DNA of 64,000 nt, from NCBI GenBank assembly GCA_017983465.1, contig JAGOBK010000002.1, forward strand, positions 402,981 to 466,980. The letters run 5' to 3'. The position numbers and the translations under genes are program-made. The stretch comes from Crocinitomicaceae bacterium (GTDB lineage Bacteria > Bacteroidota > Bacteroidia > Flavobacteriales_D > Crocinitomicaceae). The notes under the pieces were generated by a model. It searched no databases. It saw nothing but the letters and a program-made list of their open reading frames with translations, and had not been told where the DNA came from. Below, piece by piece: positions 62,555 to 64,000 of this stretch. Numbering within the stretch: position 1 is the first letter of the stretch; each line of letters begins with the position of its first letter.

Positions 62555-63835
62555 TTAGTGGCTACTAAGTTCGTCAAATGCTGCTAAGTATTTCAAAAAA
62601 GCATCAATTAATAATTTTCCTTTTAAATGGTATCCATCTGAAGTGAAGTGCACATAGTCTCCTTGCATTAATGCGTTTCTCTTCCAAGTAAGTGACGAAC
62701 CGAGTTCTCCCATAATCCCATAAAAATCCCAAACAGCCATTTGGTATTCTTGTGCCAATTGAACAATCACTTCGCGTTGTCGTTCTGTGTTTTTATTGGG
62801 TGCTCCGTGAAATTGATTGTCGTTTGGAACGGTCAACAACAAAGCACATTTTGGATTCACAGAAAGAATGATGTTCATCAATGATTCTAAATTGTTCTTA
62901 TAGACTTCCGGACGAAAATTCCCGTAGGATGTATATGCATCGTTTGTCCCAACGGAAAAGACAAATAAATCTGGTGGGTGAATTTTTAAATCCCTCAGGA
63001 AATGCTCATTACCTAAATACGTGTATAGTCCGGCACCATTGATGCCAATAGCGTTATACGTAATTCCAGGTAATTCGTTTAACAACTCAAAGCCATAAAT
63101 TTCTAAGGTATTTGGCCCCTCAGAATTTTTCACAAATTGTAAATCCAAGGAATCAATGTAATCAGTAAAGGTGATTTCGGAGTAGCCGAATTCCACATGA
63201 TGGTAGGTTTCACTCACTAATAACTCTTGTCCGCCAAAGTTCAAATCGTAAGGAAATTCACCGGTGTTGTGGTAAATGCGCAATTTATTAAATGGTGGTT
63301 TCACCATCGTGCGCATATGCTTGAAGTTGATGGTAATAACCGAATCAGCGCAACGAATCGTCGCTCCTGTAAGTCCATAGTCCAAATCATCTGGATGGTC
63401 ATTAACACTTCGATACGATTTCCATACATTGGGAGAGGAGAAATGATAATTAGATGGATTGTTTGTCTTTGCTAATCCAAAGGGAAAAACTAGTCCTCGT
63501 TCACCATTGAGTCCAGGCCAATTCGATTGTAAAAAAGTGCGGAAATCATGCGTATATATATCTGCTTGAATATGAGATCCGCCAATGTGGTAAAAATTCA
63601 ATTTACGGTCTTTATTGGCAATCATTTGACTCATTTGCTCATGCAAATAGGTCCAATTTGGACTTTCTTCAGAAAAAAACTGGAAGCTATTGCAATCACT
63701 GTTGATGAACGCATACTTTTTGGAAAGGAGTGAATCATCGCTCGGAATGAGCGCATAATCGATTGTTCTCAGATCCCCGGTTTGTGAGAAAAGCGAATTT
63801 GCACAAAGAAATAGGAACATCAAGCAGCGTATCAT
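62555..63835 (-). CDS. SGNH/GDSL-family hydrolase, probable MBOAT partner
   Basis: 426 residues from ATG 63835 (MIRCLMFLFLCANSLFSQ, signal peptide); the in-frame stretch to 63877 would hide the signal. Block I is YHIGGSHIQADIYTHD (about 95-110), where classic families have GDS; block III is VGTNDAYTSYG (about 297); block V is DYVHFTSDGYHLKG (about 395), with the catalytic Asp-x-x-His. It likely O-acetylates or deacetylates a glycan with the MBOAT protein encoded 2 bases downstream. Its ATG overlaps the stop of the preceding gene by 3 bases (ATGA). Confidence 0.88.
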   Translation of the reverse strand: MIRCLMFLFLCANSLFSQTGDLRTIDYALIPSDDSLLSKKYAFINSDCNSFQFFSEESPNWTYLHEQMSQMIANKDRKLNFYHIGGSHIQADIYTHDFRTFLQSNWPGLNGERGLVFPFGLAKTNNPSNYHFSSPNVWKSYRSVNDHPDDLDYGLTGATIRCADSVITINFKHMRTMVKPPFNKLRIYHNTGEFPYDLNFGGQELLVSETYHHVEFGYSEITFTDYIDSLDLQFVKNSEGPNTLEIYGFELLNELPGITYNAIGINGAGLYTYLGNEHFLRDLKIHPPDLFVFSVGTNDAYTSYGNFRPEVYKNNLESLMNIILSVNPKCALLLTVPNDNQFHGAPNKNTERQREVIVQLAQEYQMAVWDFYGIMGELGSSLTWKRNALMQGDYVHFTSDGYHLKGKLLIDAFLKYLAAFDELSSH

Positions 63836-64000
63836 TCTGCCGTTTCTTTCTTGGTTCCACTTTGTCCTTCTAGCCACTTGGCATATTCCGCAATGAATGC
63901 ATCATAGAATAACTGAGAAGCATAACTCGCTCCTCTTGGAGTAAAGTGTATGTAATCTCTTCCGGCTAAACCTTGACTGACCCATGAAGGCATCGAATTC
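63832..64000 (-). CDS. SGNH/GDSL hydrolase C-terminus, cut by window edge
   Basis: Only the last 55 or so codons are visible, in frame to the right edge. They contain GRDYIHFTPRGASYASQLFYDAF, the block V of SGNH hydrolases (Asp-x-x-His in DYIH), closely like DYVHFTSDGYHLKG of the next gene, and end KKETAE. It is probably a second SGNH enzyme in the same MBOAT operon. Stop TGA overlaps the start of the following SGNH gene. Confidence 0.8.
   Translation of the reverse strand, partial: NSMPSWVSQGLAGRDYIHFTPRGASYASQLFYDAFIAEYAKWLEGQSGTKKETAE

Overview
The window reads as chromosomal DNA of a Bacteroidota bacterium, most likely order Flavobacteriales and perhaps a Crocinitomicaceae/Fluviicola-like lineage (inference). 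The grounds are: two giant secreted proteins ending in type IX secretion (T9SS) type-B sorting domains, a GldA-type ABC ATPase, DUF4292 and DUF4783 proteins, an S46 dipeptidyl peptidase, a flavobacterial-style zinc-free L32, a 30-residue mS38-like ribosomal protein, and -7 promoter elements of the Bacteroidota type TAnnTTTG instead of E. coli -10/-35 boxes. Coding density is very high. No gap reaches 300 bases (the longest is 60450-60633), and I see no tRNA, rRNA, CRISPR array, prophage or insertion sequence.

Layout. 1-4224: 3' part of dxr, then a convergent 1150-residue putative outer-membrane barrel of unknown function. 4292-5980: VOC-family protein and serS. 6154-11436: a tightly overlapped cluster of dut, a sugar nucleotidyltransferase, a TPR lipoprotein, a DUF4292 lipoprotein and an EnvC-like LytM protein, which looks like an envelope biogenesis unit. 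11416-24186 (minus): two T9SS type-B proteins (2018 and 898 residues), a Wzx-like flippase, a Wzz-like chain-length protein and a Wzy/WaaL-like protein, i.e. a possible surface polysaccharide/adhesin locus. 24319-28852 (minus): the fatty-acid/phospholipid block DUF177-rpmF-plsX-fabH-accB-accC. 28916-32478 (minus): pdxA, M17 aminopeptidase, mutY. 32577-35150: HU/IHF-like protein, the mS38-like peptide gene, rng, recX.

35147-40470: thioredoxin-like protein, TonB-dependent receptor, recO, tadA, CvpA-family protein and a small exported protein. 40533-46896: ALDH7-type dehydrogenase, aspS, DUF3050, cysS, DUF4783. 46897-51022 (minus): a GT2 glycosyltransferase with an unusual N-terminal extracytoplasmic domain, and a DPP11-type S46 peptidase. 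51110-59316: ribF, LRR protein, two unknown genes, rnpA, S41 protease, a second O-antigen-ligase-like protein, gldA, tyrS. 59391-64000: queA, a small membrane protein, and an MBOAT O-acyltransferase with one complete and one partial SGNH hydrolase.

Most of the window is housekeeping. I did not find a clear-cut new defence or mobile system. The best candidates for new biology are the repeat-built T9SS proteins beside Wzx/Wzz/Wzy, the 1150-residue barrel, the domain-fused GT2 enzyme, the block of small unknown genes between ribF and rnpA, and two gene-packing patterns: convergent genes whose stop codons overlap by 4 bp or abut, and exported proteins whose starts lie inside the end of the upstream gene. 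A terminator hairpin fused to a promoter ahead of the mS38-like gene is also notable.
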